NCBI RefSeq assembly: GCF_040144835.1
Contig: NZ_CP151632.1
Location: 2,232,001 to 2,296,000, forward strand
Origin: Microbacterium sp. LWS13-1.2
Lineage (GTDB): Bacteria; Actinomycetota; Actinomycetes; Actinomycetales; Microbacteriaceae
Reading direction: 5' to 3'
Length of the DNA stretch: 64,000 nucleotides
Below are positions 42,344 to 51,800 of this stretch, piece by piece. A program made the translations under genes and the position numbers. The notes below the pieces were generated by a model. That model saw only the letters and a program-made list of their open reading frames with translations, ran no database searches and was not told the origin of the DNA. Within the stretch, counting starts at the first letter, position 1; each line of letters begins with the position of its first letter.

Positions 42344-43120
42344 TCAGCGACCCTCGAACTCCGGAGCACGCTTCTCGCGGAAGGCGGCCATGCCCTCCTT
42401 CTGGTCCGCGGTGTCGAAGAGGCTCGCGAACACGTGCTTCTCGAGGCGCAGGCCCTCGGCCAGCGACGTCTCGAGGGCGGCGTCCAGCACGGCCTTCGCG
42501 GCATACAGCGACGGCAGGCTCTTCGACGCGATGGCTTCAGCCGTCTTCTGCGCCTCGTCGAGCAGATCGGCGGTCGACACGACCCGCGAGACGAGCCCGG
42601 AGCGTTCGGCCTCTGCGGCATCCATCATCCGTCCGGTGAGGATCAGCTCGGCGGCCTTGTAGTAGCCGACGGCGCGGATGAGCCGCTGCGAGCCGCCCAT
42701 GCCGGGGATGACGCCGAGGTTGATCTCGGGCTGCCCGAACTTCGCGCTGTCGGCCGCGAGGATGATGTCGCACATCATCGCCAGCTCGCACCCTCCGCCC
42801 AGCGCGTACCCCGAGACGGCGGCGATGACCGGGGTCCGCACCGCCGCGAAATGCGCCCAGCCGCCGAAGTGGTCGCCCATCAGCATCTCGAGCCCCGACT
42901 TGGACTCCATCTCCTTGATGTCGGCGCCGGCCGCGAACGCGCGTTCCGAGCCGGTGAGCACGATGGCGCCGATGCCCTCGTCGGCATCGAACGCCGATGC
43001 CGCGGCCACGACATCCCAGCAGACCTGCGTGTTCAGCGCGTTGAGCGCCTCCGGCCGGTTCAGCGTGATCCACCCGACTCGACCGCGGGTCTCGACGAGG
43101 ATCGTCTTGTACTCGGTCAT
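42344..43120 (-). CDS. Enoyl-CoA hydratase
   Basis: The 258-residue crotonase has [18 protein letters not shown], the oxyanion-hole region [31 protein letters not shown] with the first catalytic Glu, and [20 protein letters not shown] with the second. It hydrates 2-enoyl-CoA esters. GGAGTAGAG precedes the ATG. With the next two genes it fits hydration of methacrylyl-CoA in valine breakdown, but a general beta-oxidation role is possible. Confidence 0.94.
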   Translation of the reverse strand: MTEYKTILVETRGRVGWITLNRPEALNALNTQVCWDVVAAASAFDADEGIGAIVLTGSERAFAAGADIKEMESKSGLEMLMGDHFGGWAHFAAVRTPVIAAVSGYALGGGCELAMMCDIILAADSAKFGQPEINLGVIPGMGGSQRLIRAVGYYKAAELILTGRMMDAAEAERSGLVSRVVSTADLLDEAQKTAEAIASKSLPSLYAAKAVLDAALETSLAEGLRLEKHVFASLFDTADQKEGMAAFREKRAPEFEGR

Positions 43121-43157
43121 CTCTACTCCGTCCCGCTTGCGCGTGTGCTGCTCCGCT

Positions 43158-43267
43158 GTCACATTGTGTCGGTTCCGCCTGCACATCGTGACCGATGAGC
43201 AGATCCGGCTCCGTGCCGGGGCCGCTCGACTGTCATGTCTTGTGGGCTCCGCCGCCACAGGGTGACA
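43158..43267. repeat. Two related hairpins with GGNTCCGCC loops between the hydratase and mmsB genes
   Basis: Hairpin 1 pairs GTCACATTGTG (43158-43168) with CACATCGTGAC (43182-43192) around TCGGTTCCGCCTG. Hairpin 2 pairs TGTCA and TGTGG (43231-43245) with CCACA and TGACA (43255-43267) around GCTCCGCCG. The shared arms TGTCA...TGTG and shared loop core TCCGCC suggest two copies of one element. No gene is visible in this 163-bp gap. Confidence 0.7.
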
Positions 43268-43283
43268 GGCGAGCCGACCGAGG

Positions 43284-44183
43284 TCAGGCGCTCTCGGCGC
43301 GGATCGTGTTGATGATGCCCGAGAAGTCCCGGCCGGCGCCATCGCCGGCGGCGTACTGCGCATAGAGCTCGCGGGCGAGCATGCCCATCCGCGCTTCGAC
43401 GCCCGTCGCCGAGATCGCGTGCTCGGCGAGCCCGAGGTCCTTGTTCATGAGCGCGCCGGCGAAGCCTGGCTGGTAGTCGCGGTTGGCGGGGCTCGTGGGC
43501 ACGGGTCCCGGCACCGGGCAGTTCGTCGTCAGCGCCCAGCACTGGCCCGACGCATTCGAGGCGACGTCGAACAGCGCCTGATGCGACAGCCCGAGCCGCT
43601 CCCCCAGCACGAACGCCTCGGCGACCGCGATCTGCGATACCGCGAGGATCATGTTGTTGCAGACCTTCGCGGCCTGCCCCAGCCCTGCGCCGCCGCAGTG
43701 CACGACGCGGCGGCCCATTGCCTCGAGCAGCGGGCGCGAGGCCTCGAAGTCCTCGTCCGTCCCGCCGACCATGAATGCGAGCGTGGCGTTCTCGGCGCCG
43801 ACCACTCCGCCCGAGACCGGGGCGTCGAGCGACCGGTGCCCGGCCGCCTCGGCGAGTGCGTGAGCGGCGCGCGCCTCGTCGACGGCGATGGTCGAGCAGT
43901 CGATGAAGAGTGCTGCGGATGCCGCGACACCGAGCAGCCCCGCAGTGCCATCCGTACCGCGATAGGCGTCGAGCACCTGCGCACCGGTCTGGAACATGGT
44001 GATGACGACGTCGGCGCCGGTGGCGGCATCCGTTCCCGACTCCGCGGTGGTGAGTCCCCCGTCACGCGCTGCGGCGACGGCGGCAGGCATGACGTCGAAG
44101 CCCGTCACCTCGTGACCGGCGGCCGCCAGATTCTTCGCCATGGGCAGGCCCATATGGCCGAGCCCCAGGAATGCGATCTTCAT
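43284..44183 (-). CDS. mmsB: 3-hydroxyisobutyrate dehydrogenase
   Basis: The 299-residue enzyme shows the NAD-binding [26 protein letters not shown] (in part), the substrate loop [23 protein letters not shown], the catalytic Lys in [15 protein letters not shown] and [14 protein letters not shown]. It oxidises 3-hydroxyisobutyrate to methylmalonate semialdehyde in valine catabolism. It lies 42 bp after the acyl-CoA dehydrogenase gene. Neither the semialdehyde dehydrogenase nor 3-hydroxyisobutyryl-CoA hydrolase is encoded in the window. Confidence 0.93.
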   Translation of the reverse strand: MKIAFLGLGHMGLPMAKNLAAAGHEVTGFDVMPAAVAAARDGGLTTAESGTDAATGADVVITMFQTGAQVLDAYRGTDGTAGLLGVAASAALFIDCSTIAVDEARAAHALAEAAGHRSLDAPVSGGVVGAENATLAFMVGGTDEDFEASRPLLEAMGRRVVHCGGAGLGQAAKVCNNMILAVSQIAVAEAFVLGERLGLSHQALFDVASNASGQCWALTTNCPVPGPVPTSPANRDYQPGFAGALMNKDLGLAEHAISATGVEARMGMLARELYAQYAAGDGAGRDFSGIINTIRAESA

Positions 44184-44225
44184 TTCGGACCTCCTCGTCG
44201 GTGCTTCTCGAACGCGCGGCGAACG

Positions 44226-45386
44226 TCAGTCGGCGAGCAGCTGGCGTCCGATGATCACGCGCATGATCTCGTTGGTCCCCTCCAGGATCTGATGGACTCG
44301 CAGATCGCGCACCACCTTCTCAATCCCGTACTCGTGAAGGTAGCCGTAGCCGCCGTGCAGCTGCAGTGCCTGGTTCGCGACGGTGAAGCCGGCATCCGTC
44401 GCGAAGCGCTTGGCCATCGCGCACTGCAGCGACGCATCGGGCGCCTTGGCGTCGAGCGCCGCCGCGGCACCGCGCACAAGGGCGCGCGCGGCGTGCAGTT
44501 CGGTAGCCATGTCGGCGAGGGTGAACACGACGGCCTGCTTCTCGGCGAGCGGCTCGCCGAAGGTGAAGCGCTCGTGCACGTAGCGCAGGGCGCGGTCCAG
44601 TGCCCACTGCGCGCCGCCCAGCGAGCAGGCGGCGATGTTGATTCGTCCGCCGTCGAGCGCCGACATCGCGATCTTGAAGCCCTGGCCCTCGCCGCCGAGG
44701 ATGCTCGCGGCGGGCACGCGCACCTCGTCGAGGATCACCTGGCGCGTCGGCTGCGCGTTCCAGCCCATCTTGTGCTCGATCGCACCGAACGACAGTCCGG
44801 GTGCGTCGGCGGGAACGAGGAACGCCGTGATGCCGCGAGCCCCCGGCTCGCCCGTGCGCGCCATGACGATGTAGACCGATGCCTCGCCCCCGCCCGAGAT
44901 GAACTGCTTCACACCGGTCAGCACGTAGTCGTCGCCCGACCGGATCGCACTGCTGGTGATGGCCGCGGCATCCGATCCGGCTCCCGGCTCGGTGAGGCAG
45001 TAGCTGCCGAAGCCCGACATCGAGGTGAGGAGCGGCAGCCACTCGCTGCGCTGCGCGTCACTGCCGTACGTGTCGATCATCCACACGACCATGTTGTGGA
45101 TCGAGATGTAGGCGGCGATCGCGGGGTCGCCCTGCGCCAGCTCTTCGAAGATGGCGGCCGCATCCGAGCGCGACAGCCCCGATCCCCCGAGGTCGTCGCG
45201 GGCATAGATGCCGCCGAGCCCGAGCTCGCCGGCGCTGCGCAGCGTGTCGCGGGGGAAGAACGATTTCGCGTCCCACTCCAGCGCGTGCGGCGCCAACTCG
45301 TTCTGCGCGAACTCGCGGACGGCGTCGAGGATCGCGGCGCGCTCCTCGGTGGTCAGGCTCGAGGTCAGAGGGGTGATCGTGGACAC
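44226..45386 (-). CDS. Acyl-CoA dehydrogenase, probably isobutyryl-CoA type
   Basis: The 386-residue flavoenzyme has YCLTEPGAGSDAAAITSSAI, GVKQFISGGGEASVYIVMART, MGWNAQPTRQVILDEVRVP, the LHGGYGYLHEYGIEKVVRDLRVHQI region and the catalytic glutamate region ILEGTNEIMRVIIGRQL. The GTG start follows AAGGAG by six bases. Context with mmsB and a hydratase suggests it oxidises isobutyryl-CoA to methacrylyl-CoA, passing electrons to EtfAB. It leads the three-gene unit, whose promoter should lie in 45390-45500. Confidence 0.93.
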   Translation of the reverse strand: MSTITPLTSSLTTEERAAILDAVREFAQNELAPHALEWDAKSFFPRDTLRSAGELGLGGIYARDDLGGSGLSRSDAAAIFEELAQGDPAIAAYISIHNMVVWMIDTYGSDAQRSEWLPLLTSMSGFGSYCLTEPGAGSDAAAITSSAIRSGDDYVLTGVKQFISGGGEASVYIVMARTGEPGARGITAFLVPADAPGLSFGAIEHKMGWNAQPTRQVILDEVRVPAASILGGEGQGFKIAMSALDGGRINIAACSLGGAQWALDRALRYVHERFTFGEPLAEKQAVVFTLADMATELHAARALVRGAAAALDAKAPDASLQCAMAKRFATDAGFTVANQALQLHGGYGYLHEYGIEKVVRDLRVHQILEGTNEIMRVIIGRQLLAD

Positions 45387-45590
45387 CGTTGCTCCTTCAG
45401 AGATGCAGCACGCCCTCGCGGGGCATCCTGATCAACGCGATCGTGCCGGCATTGGCACCTCGATCATTTTACATGGACTTCCAACTATCTGTTAGGTGAA
45501 CCATGGAACAACCGTCGGTCACGCTCGCCCGCCCCGTCGAAAGGGCGACTCCCGCAGGAGCCGCCCTTTCGTGATCGCGGATGCCGCCGC

Positions 45591-45944
45591 TCAGGCTCCG
45601 GCGGCCGGCTCCGCCTCGGGCCAGACCATGAACGGCCGCAGCTCGAGCTGTCCGTTGCGGGCCATCGGATGCCGCGACGCGATCTCGATCGCCTCCTCGA
45701 GGTCGTCGACCTCGAGGATGTCGAAGCCGCAGATGACCTCGGCCGTCTCGACGAACGGGCCACGAGCGGTGAGGACCTTACCGCCGCGGACCTTCACGAC
45801 GGTGGACTCCGCCTGCGGGGCGAGCACTTCTCCGATGACGCGCTTGCCGCTGGCGTCGAGGGGATCGACCCACAGGTCGACGTCGGAGTCGTCCGCTTCG
45901 GTGTCGGGCTCGAGCGAGGTGACGACGAACATCATGTACTTCAT
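45591..45944 (-). CDS. YCII-related (DGPF-domain) protein
   Basis: The 117-residue protein has the YCII fold: MKYMMFVVTSLEPD, a central GEVLAPQAESTVVKVRGGKVLTARGPFVET where RGPF replaces the usual DGPF, and ICGFDILEVDDLEEAIEIASRHPMA with the conserved histidine. Such proteins often accompany ECF sigma factors, but none is seen here. AAGGATCAG precedes the ATG. The function is unknown. It was placed with YCII by overall pattern. Confidence 0.9.
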   Translation of the reverse strand: MKYMMFVVTSLEPDTEADDSDVDLWVDPLDASGKRVIGEVLAPQAESTVVKVRGGKVLTARGPFVETAEVICGFDILEVDDLEEAIEIASRHPMARNGQLELRPFMVWPEAEPAAGA

Positions 45945-46042
45945 GGTCTGATCCTTCCGTTGCGGGCGGGCGCTCGCCAGCCTCACTCCGGTCGTCGCGC
46001 GGGGCCGGACGATGTCGACAGTTCTCTCGAGAATCTTTTTCG

Positions 46043-46107
46043 GGCTCGGCTCGGCTCGGCTCGGCGCCGACTCCGACGGAGCGCGGACGCTCGCTCGCTC
46101 GCTCGCT
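46043..46107. repeat. Two microsatellites, (GGCTC)4-5 and (CGCT)5
   Basis: GGCTC is repeated at 46043-46065 and CGCT at 46088-46107, in the 244-bp gap between the YCII gene and the small membrane protein gene. I see no other feature in the gap apart from the 46177 promoter. Confidence 0.85.
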
Positions 46108-46176
46108 CGACGAGCATCATCCTCTGGACGGACGACGATGAGACTCTGGAGGGACGCGGCAGGACGGGCGGTTCCG

Positions 46177-46182
46177 TAGCGT
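46177..46182 (+). promoter_or_regulatory. Leaderless -10 hexamer TAGCGT
   Basis: TAGCGT, six bases (CGAAGC) and ATG at 46189 of a 59-residue protein. Confidence 0.5.
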
Positions 46183-46188
46183 CGAAGC

Positions 46189-46368
46189 ATGGCCAGCACC
46201 ACATCGACCGTCCCGATCGCCCGCCGCCGCGAGTTGCCCACGGCGGCCGCGCTGCTGCTCACGATCGGCGGCAACATCCTCGTCCTCGCGATCTCCGCCG
46301 TCGCCGTGGCCGGTATCGCCGTCGCAGCGGTCGCCGTCTTCGGCCCCGGCATCCTCGACGCCCTCTGA
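46189..46368 (+). CDS. Small hydrophobic membrane protein (59 residues)
   Basis: The frame reads MASTTSTVPIARRRELPTAA followed by an almost continuous hydrophobic stretch (ALLLTIGGNILVLAISAVAV, then AGIAVAAVAVFGPGILDAL), enough for one long or two short membrane helices. The basic RRR before it sets an N-in topology. The leaderless promoter layout supports that it is a real gene despite its size. Family and role are unknown. Confidence 0.55.
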   Translation: MASTTSTVPIARRRELPTAAALLLTIGGNILVLAISAVAVAGIAVAAVAVFGPGILDAL

Positions 46369-46397
46369 TCCCCTGTCGCCGGGCCGCCCCATCAGGC

Positions 46398-46403
46398 TAG
46401 CCT
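46398..46403 (+). promoter_or_regulatory. Leaderless -10 hexamer TAGCCT
   Basis: TAGCCT, six bases (GCGTCT) and GTG at 46410. Confidence 0.5.
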
Positions 46404-46409
46404 GCGTCT

Positions 46410-46778
46410 GTGAACGAGCGCGCCGTCCCGATCCTCCTCAGCCGTGACCTTCGTGAGACCCTCGCGTTCTTCGAGAGGCTGGGGTTCGAGAATCGCGGAG
46501 CGCCGCCCGAGGAGTGGGGCTACCTCATCATCGGCCGCGGCACCGCCGACCTGCACTTCACCGAGGACCTCTCGGTCGATCCGCTGCGCACATCGTCGAT
46601 GTGCTACCTCTACGTCGACGACGCGCAGCGCGTATACGAGGAGTGGGCGGACGCGGTCGATCCCGACCCTGCGACCGGCAGCCGGATCGTCGCGCCGGTC
46701 ACCACGGACTACGGCATGCGCGAGTTCGCCATCGTCGACCGGAGCGGAAACCTCGTCCGCGTCGGAAGCCCGCTCTGA
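46410..46778 (+). CDS. VOC superfamily (glyoxalase/bleomycin-resistance-like) protein
   Basis: The 122-residue protein has one complete set of the two beta-alpha-beta-beta-beta modules: VPILLSRDLRETLAFFERLGFE, WGYLIIGRGTADLHFTED, SMCYLYVDDAQRVYEEWAD and DYGMREFAIVDRSGNLVRVG. It resembles bleomycin-binding proteins in size and pattern. Actual bleomycin binding is not shown. The GTG start is supported by the promoter spacing. Confidence 0.88.
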   Translation: MNERAVPILLSRDLRETLAFFERLGFENRGAPPEEWGYLIIGRGTADLHFTEDLSVDPLRTSSMCYLYVDDAQRVYEEWADAVDPDPATGSRIVAPVTTDYGMREFAIVDRSGNLVRVGSPL

Positions 46779-46781
46779 CGC

Positions 46782-46787
46782 TAGGCT
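46782..46787 (+). promoter_or_regulatory. Leaderless -10 hexamer TAGGCT
   Basis: TAGGCT, six bases (CGCGCC) and ATG at 46794. Confidence 0.55.
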
Positions 46788-46793
46788 CGCGCC

Positions 46794-47141
46794 ATGACGG
46801 ACGTCGCGACGAAGCCCCGGCCCGGAACGAGCCTGCGAGGTTTCTCGGCACCCATCCTGCTGGTCGGCGCTCTCGTCGTCGTGCCGGTGGCGTTCGGCCT
46901 CCTCTTCAACAGTTCGACCGCGCCCGACGACGAGGCCTACGTGCGGATGGCCTTCGCGACCGTGGCGGGGGCGACCATCGCCATCGCCACGGTGCTGGGG
47001 CTGCTCGTCGACCGGATCATCCGCCGCGCGACCGTCTCGACGATCGCGATCTTCACCGTGATCGCGCTCGTCGTGGTGCCATACGAGCTCAACGCGATCT
47101 CGCGCGCCGCGGAGCTGCTGCTCACCCGACTGAACATGTGA
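46794..47141 (+). CDS. Small three-helix membrane protein
   Basis: The 115-residue protein has three predicted helices: APILLVGALVVVPVAFGLLF, MAFATVAGATIAIATVLGLLV and VSTIAIFTVIALVVVPYEL. The N terminus is polar and basic. No family is recognised. It is transcribed alone and converges on the HNH gene. Confidence 0.7.
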   Translation: MTDVATKPRPGTSLRGFSAPILLVGALVVVPVAFGLLFNSSTAPDDEAYVRMAFATVAGATIAIATVLGLLVDRIIRRATVSTIAIFTVIALVVVPYELNAISRAAELLLTRLNM

Positions 47142-47219
47142 CGAGGCGGCACACCCGGTGCCTGGATGAGCATCGGCGCCCGGCGCATTCCCGTTGGCAG
47201 CTGGCCGCGGGCACCGCGA

Positions 47220-48653
47220 TCACGTGCGCATCGCGATCTGATCTCGCCGCCTGGTCGGGGATTTCGTGGCAGGCCGCCACTTCACCTCGGCGTCCCACCA
47301 GTACGGGCCCTTCACGTGCGGCACGCCGTCGATCATGCGCACCTGCCATCCACCGGTGTCGATGGTGCGATGGTGGAACCAGCACAGCAGCACTCCGTTG
47401 TCGGTGTGCGTCGGGCCGCCCCGTGAATGCTCTTCGACATGGTGGATTTCACCCCATTGCGGCGGCACGTGACACCCCGGGATGACACAGCCGCCGTCAC
47501 GCAGCGTGATCGCACGCCGCTGATGGTGGGTGAACACGCGATCGAGCGTCACCAGGGACACGATCCGGCCGCGCTCGCCGAGCATCACCCGCTGCACCGC
47601 ACCCGCGCAGGCGATGTGCCGGGCGGCGGCGATCGAGATCGGCTCGTCGTCACCCGGCAGGTGCGCATACCCGCGCCCCGTCGCGAGGTCGTCTTCACGC
47701 ACGTGCACCACGAGTGTCGAGGCCGCGCCGCCGAGCATCGGCAGTTCACCGGATGCCGCAGCCGCCGTCAGCAGCACTGCCAGGGCATCGTGCCGCCGCT
47801 GCGCCGGGGTACGGGAGTCGGCGGCGTCCTCGTACGGACCGTCCCCATCGGGCTCGGCGCCCGTCTCGATGAAGCACGGGCCGGGCACCGGCGCGCCGTC
47901 GACTCGCGGGTTCAGCACGCTGTCGAATCCGAGCTGCAGCTGCGCGGCGACCTCGGGCAGTAGGCCGCCCCGCACCGGAACCAGCCCGTCGCCGTCGCGT
48001 CGCCCGAAAGTCAGCCCCCGCTTGCGCAGCGCCCGCGCCTCGACCGGCTCGGCACCGTCCGGATCGAGATACGCCGCCCACACCTGCGCAAGGGCGCCCA
48101 GTTCGTCGGCGCACGCCGGCCCCGCAGCATCCGCGCCCTCGCCGCACGCCGCCGCGGCGAGCTCCTCATCAGCCGCGAGCAGCCCTGCTCGCCCCGCGCC
48201 TGCACGCCGGAACGCCGATGCGACCGCGACGACCCCGTCCACACCCACGTGCGCGCCCGCCAGCGCCGCGCGCAGTCGAGGGAACTCCGCCGGCAGCAGC
48301 TCCCCCGTCGACAGCGCCGTGCTCCGCTGCACTGCACGCGCGGCGGCGGCCAGACCGGTCGCGCTGCGGCTCGACATACGCGTCGCCCGCTGCACCAGCT
48401 CGCTGAGGTTGCGGCATCCGTAGCGGGTCGTGATGCGGTCGGAGTGCGCACGCAGCTCGTCACGCTCACGCACCGTCGCGACCGCCTCGATCATGACTGC
48501 CTCGACACCACGCTGTACGCGGCCCGTCGCCGCAAGAGCCGACAACACCTCGGCGTCATCGCGGATGCGCATTCCGTCGTCAGCGAGAGCCGCGGACGAC
48601 AATGCCACGAGCGCATCGCCGACCGCCGCGAGGGCCTCGGCGAAGTTCGTCAT
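47220..48653 (-). CDS. 13E12/DUF222 family protein with C-terminal HNH endonuclease domain
   Basis: The 477-residue protein has the long DUF222 part (RYGCRNLSELVQRATRMSSR, RRDGDGLVPVRGGLLPEVAAQL, RRHDALAVLLTAAA) and ends in an HNH nuclease: CVIPGCHVPPQWGEIHHVEEHSRGG, then HTDNGVLLCWFHHRTID, with two CxxC-like zinc ligands and the catalytic histidines. The family is often present in several copies in actinobacterial genomes and was first noted as the 13E12 repeat of mycobacteria. Its function is unresolved. ATG at 48653 is preferred over a TTG at 48686. CAGAAT lies six bases before it. Confidence 0.92.
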   Translation of the reverse strand: MTNFAEALAAVGDALVALSSAALADDGMRIRDDAEVLSALAATGRVQRGVEAVMIEAVATVRERDELRAHSDRITTRYGCRNLSELVQRATRMSSRSATGLAAAARAVQRSTALSTGELLPAEFPRLRAALAGAHVGVDGVVAVASAFRRAGAGRAGLLAADEELAAAACGEGADAAGPACADELGALAQVWAAYLDPDGAEPVEARALRKRGLTFGRRDGDGLVPVRGGLLPEVAAQLQLGFDSVLNPRVDGAPVPGPCFIETGAEPDGDGPYEDAADSRTPAQRRHDALAVLLTAAAASGELPMLGGAASTLVVHVREDDLATGRGYAHLPGDDEPISIAAARHIACAGAVQRVMLGERGRIVSLVTLDRVFTHHQRRAITLRDGGCVIPGCHVPPQWGEIHHVEEHSRGGPTHTDNGVLLCWFHHRTIDTGGWQVRMIDGVPHVKGPYWWDAEVKWRPATKSPTRRRDQIAMRT

Positions 48654-48847
48654 ACCGCCATTCTGACCAGGGGTTCCGACATTCAAACTCCCAGATCAAA
48701 TGCCGTTTCGCACCTGTGGATAACTCCGGTTGCGCGCCGACTTCGCATCCCCGTGGAGGAGGCATGGCCGATGTCCGACGGCTGCCATACGGTGCCGCCG
48801 TGACAGACAACGAACCTTTGTCGAAGGTGAGCCGGCACTCGTCATCA

Positions 48848-48883
48848 CCGGCGCTCGCCCGCCACGTGACGGGCGAGCGCCGG
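48848..48883 (-). terminator. Perfect 14-bp stem terminator after the amylopullulanase gene
   Basis: CCGGCGCTCGCCCG and its exact complement flank an eight-base loop, six bases from the amylopullulanase stop. Confidence 0.8.
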
Positions 48884-48888
48884 GAGCG

Positions 48889-51800
48889 TCAGCGACGCTG
48901 GGCTTCGACGAGCACCACCGCGGTGCGCGCCGGCACCGTGATCGTGCCGGTCGCGGCATCCCACGTCGTGGTCTTCACGACGGGGTCCGAGCCCTGGGCG
49001 AGCGCCGGCGTCAGCGAGAACTTCCGGCCGGCGAGCTCGGCGACCGTCTGCGTGGTGGGCTCGGTGCCGGCGTTGAAGACCACCAGCGCCCCCTTCAGCT
49101 TCGGGTCGACGTCCTTGCCGACGAGGTCGTCGATGAGCATCACGATGACGCCGGGAGCGGCATCCGTCCCGCTGTTCGGAAACGAGACCTTCTGCTCGAT
49201 GAGCGCGGCGGATCCGAGTCGCAGCAGACCGACCTCGTCGCGCACCCGCAGCAGATCGAGGGCGGATGCCTCGGCCGTGGCAATGTCGGGTGCGCCGGGC
49301 TTGTTCGCGGGATCGGCCAGGAGCGGCGCCAGGTCGTCCCAGTGGTCGCCGTTGTCGGCCTCGCGCGGCAGGCCCGACCCGAAGGTGGACTCCTGGCCGG
49401 TCCAGTCGATGCGGTTGAACCAGTCGCCGGAGTTATAGCTGTTGCGGTCGAGCGACTTCGAACGCAGCAGTTCCGTGCCGGCGTGCCAGAACGACGGCGT
49501 CTGCGCGTAGGCGGTGGTCGCGAGCGACAGCGTGTTCATGCGCACGCGGTCCGCCATCGGGGTGTCGGTGGGCAGCTTCAGCACCGAGAGGTCATACAGC
49601 GTCTCGTTGTCGTGGGCGTCGACGTACGTGATGACCTCGTCGGGCTGGTCCGCGTATCCCGCGGGCGAGCCGTTGTAGTCCAGCTCGTCGCCCGCCTTGA
49701 GCGTGCCGTCCGCCGACATGAAGGTGAAGTCGCGCAGGTTGCCTGCGAGCCCGAGCTTGACGAGATCGGTCTTGTGGGCGAGATCGGCGAACGGATCGCC
49801 GGGCGCCGACTGGGCGCTGCCGTTGGGGTCGGTCGCGAGGCCCGTGCCGAAGCCCTGGTAGAACTTCGAGCCGGCGTCGACCGGGCTGCCGCCGTGCACG
49901 GCATCGCGCAGCCGGTCGCTGAACGTGCCGATGCCGGTGCCGCCCAGCTGTCCCTGCGTGGCCTGCTCGAAGAGGGCGTTGTTCGCGACCTCGCCGAAGT
50001 TCCAGCCCTCGCCGTACAAGTAGATCGCCTTGCCGTCGACGCCGTCGCGCTTGAGCGTGAGCTCGTCGAGGGCGTCGCGGATCGCCAGCATGTTCTCCTT
50101 CGAGTGATGGCCCATGAGGTCGAAGCGGAACCCGTCCACCTTGTACTCGCGAGCCCACAGCACGACGGAGTCCACCATGAGCCGCTGGGCGACCTCGTGC
50201 TCGGTGGCCACGTTCTGGCAGCACGTCGACGTCTCAACCCCGCCGGCCGCATTCAGGCGCTGGTAGTAGCCGGGCACGACCTGGTCGAGCACCGAGGTGT
50301 TCGCCTGTCCCGACGCCGAGGTGTGGTTGAACACCTGGTCGAGCACGACCTGCAGGCCCATGCCGTGCAGCGCGCCCACCATCGAGCGGAACTCGGCGAC
50401 GCGTGTACCGCCCTCCGGGTCGACGGCGTACGAGCCCTCGGGCACCGAGTAGTGGTGCGGGTCATAGCCCCAGTTGAAGCCGTCGGCGTCGACGATCGGC
50501 TCGATGCACGCCTGCTGCTCGGCGCTGTCGGCCGGCATAGAAGCGAGGTCGCAGTCGGGCACGGCCTGCTGCGTGCGGTCCTCCTCGATCGTGGCGATGT
50601 CGAAGGTCGGCAGCAGGTGCACCGTGTTGATGCCGGCGTCGACGAGTTGGCGCAGCTGCGCCGTGCCCGCGCTGTCACGCGTGAACGCCCGGTACGTGCC
50701 GCGCTCTGCCGCGGGCACCGACTCGTCGGTGACGGAGAAGTCGCGGACGTGCAGTTCGTAGATGGCGCGGTCGACGGGCCGGTCCACGACGGGCGTCTTC
50801 GTCTTCTCCCACGCCTTCGGGCGCCACTGCTTGTCGTCCAGGTCGATCGCGACCGACGCTTGCGAGTTGGTCGTGAGCGCCACCGAGTACGGGTCGGTGA
50901 CCTGATTCGTCTCGATCACCCCCGTGGTCGGCGCGTAGACGACGACCTCCCACAGGTACTCGTCGCCCTTCAGCGCCTTGGCGCCGGCGATGGTCCAGAT
51001 TCCGGATGCCGCATCCCACGTCGCCTCGTGACGCACGGGGTCGCCGGCCTCGGCCCCTGAGCCCGTCGAGGGCTCCCACGTGAGCAGCGTCGCGCTCTGC
51101 GCGGTCGGGGCCCACAGGCGGAACGTCGGCTTGTCCTTCGCGAACGTCACGCCGAGGTCGGCGTCGGCGACGGCATCCGCGTAGAGGTCGTCGAGCACGC
51201 CCGGGATCTGCACCCCGGTGAACGCCCGCACCGTGCCGTCGGCGTCGCGCTGCGAGACCAGGAGCTGGCCGCGCAGGAAGGCCGCGGCATCCGTCCCATC
51301 CGCCACCCGCAGCGCGACGTAGCCCGCCAGAGCCGGGAACCGCTCCTTCTGCGCGTCGGTGAGATCGCCCTCGACGCGGGTGAGCTCGACCGTCTCACCC
51401 CCGACGACCTCGCCGTCTTCCAGAGCGAGGGATGCCGCCGCCGACGCGTGCAGCTGCCACGACGCCTCTGCCGGGTCGGCGCCGAGGTCGGCAGGCCACG
51501 CGAGCGTCTCTTCGTCGATCCAGTGCGCGCGCTCCTCGCCGAGGCCGGGGAGCCCGTCGCCGATCTGCAGCACGTGCGTCGCGAGCGTGTACCGGAACAC
51601 CACGGGCACGCCGTCCTGGGCGGTGAACGAGTAGTTGGACCCGCCCGCAGCACCGCCGACGCCGTAGTTCTCGCTCCAGCTCATGCCGTGCGCGACCTTG
51701 CCCTCGTACGCACCGGCGGGAAGGTCGACGGTGAGCTCGTAGACGCCGTCCTTGTCTCCGTCTGCCATGAGGCTCGCGAGGCAGTCCGGCGCCCAGTCGC

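Noticed and set aside
47220..48653. Prophage or mobile element marked by the HNH endonuclease
   Set aside because: The protein is of the 13E12/DUF222 family that is scattered in actinobacterial genomes. No integrase, terminase, portal gene or attachment site is nearby.
48778..48888. A plus-strand start ATG after GTGGAGGAGGC at about 48764
   Set aside because: Despite the excellent ribosome-binding-like sequence, the following frame runs antisense into the amylopullulanase without homology.
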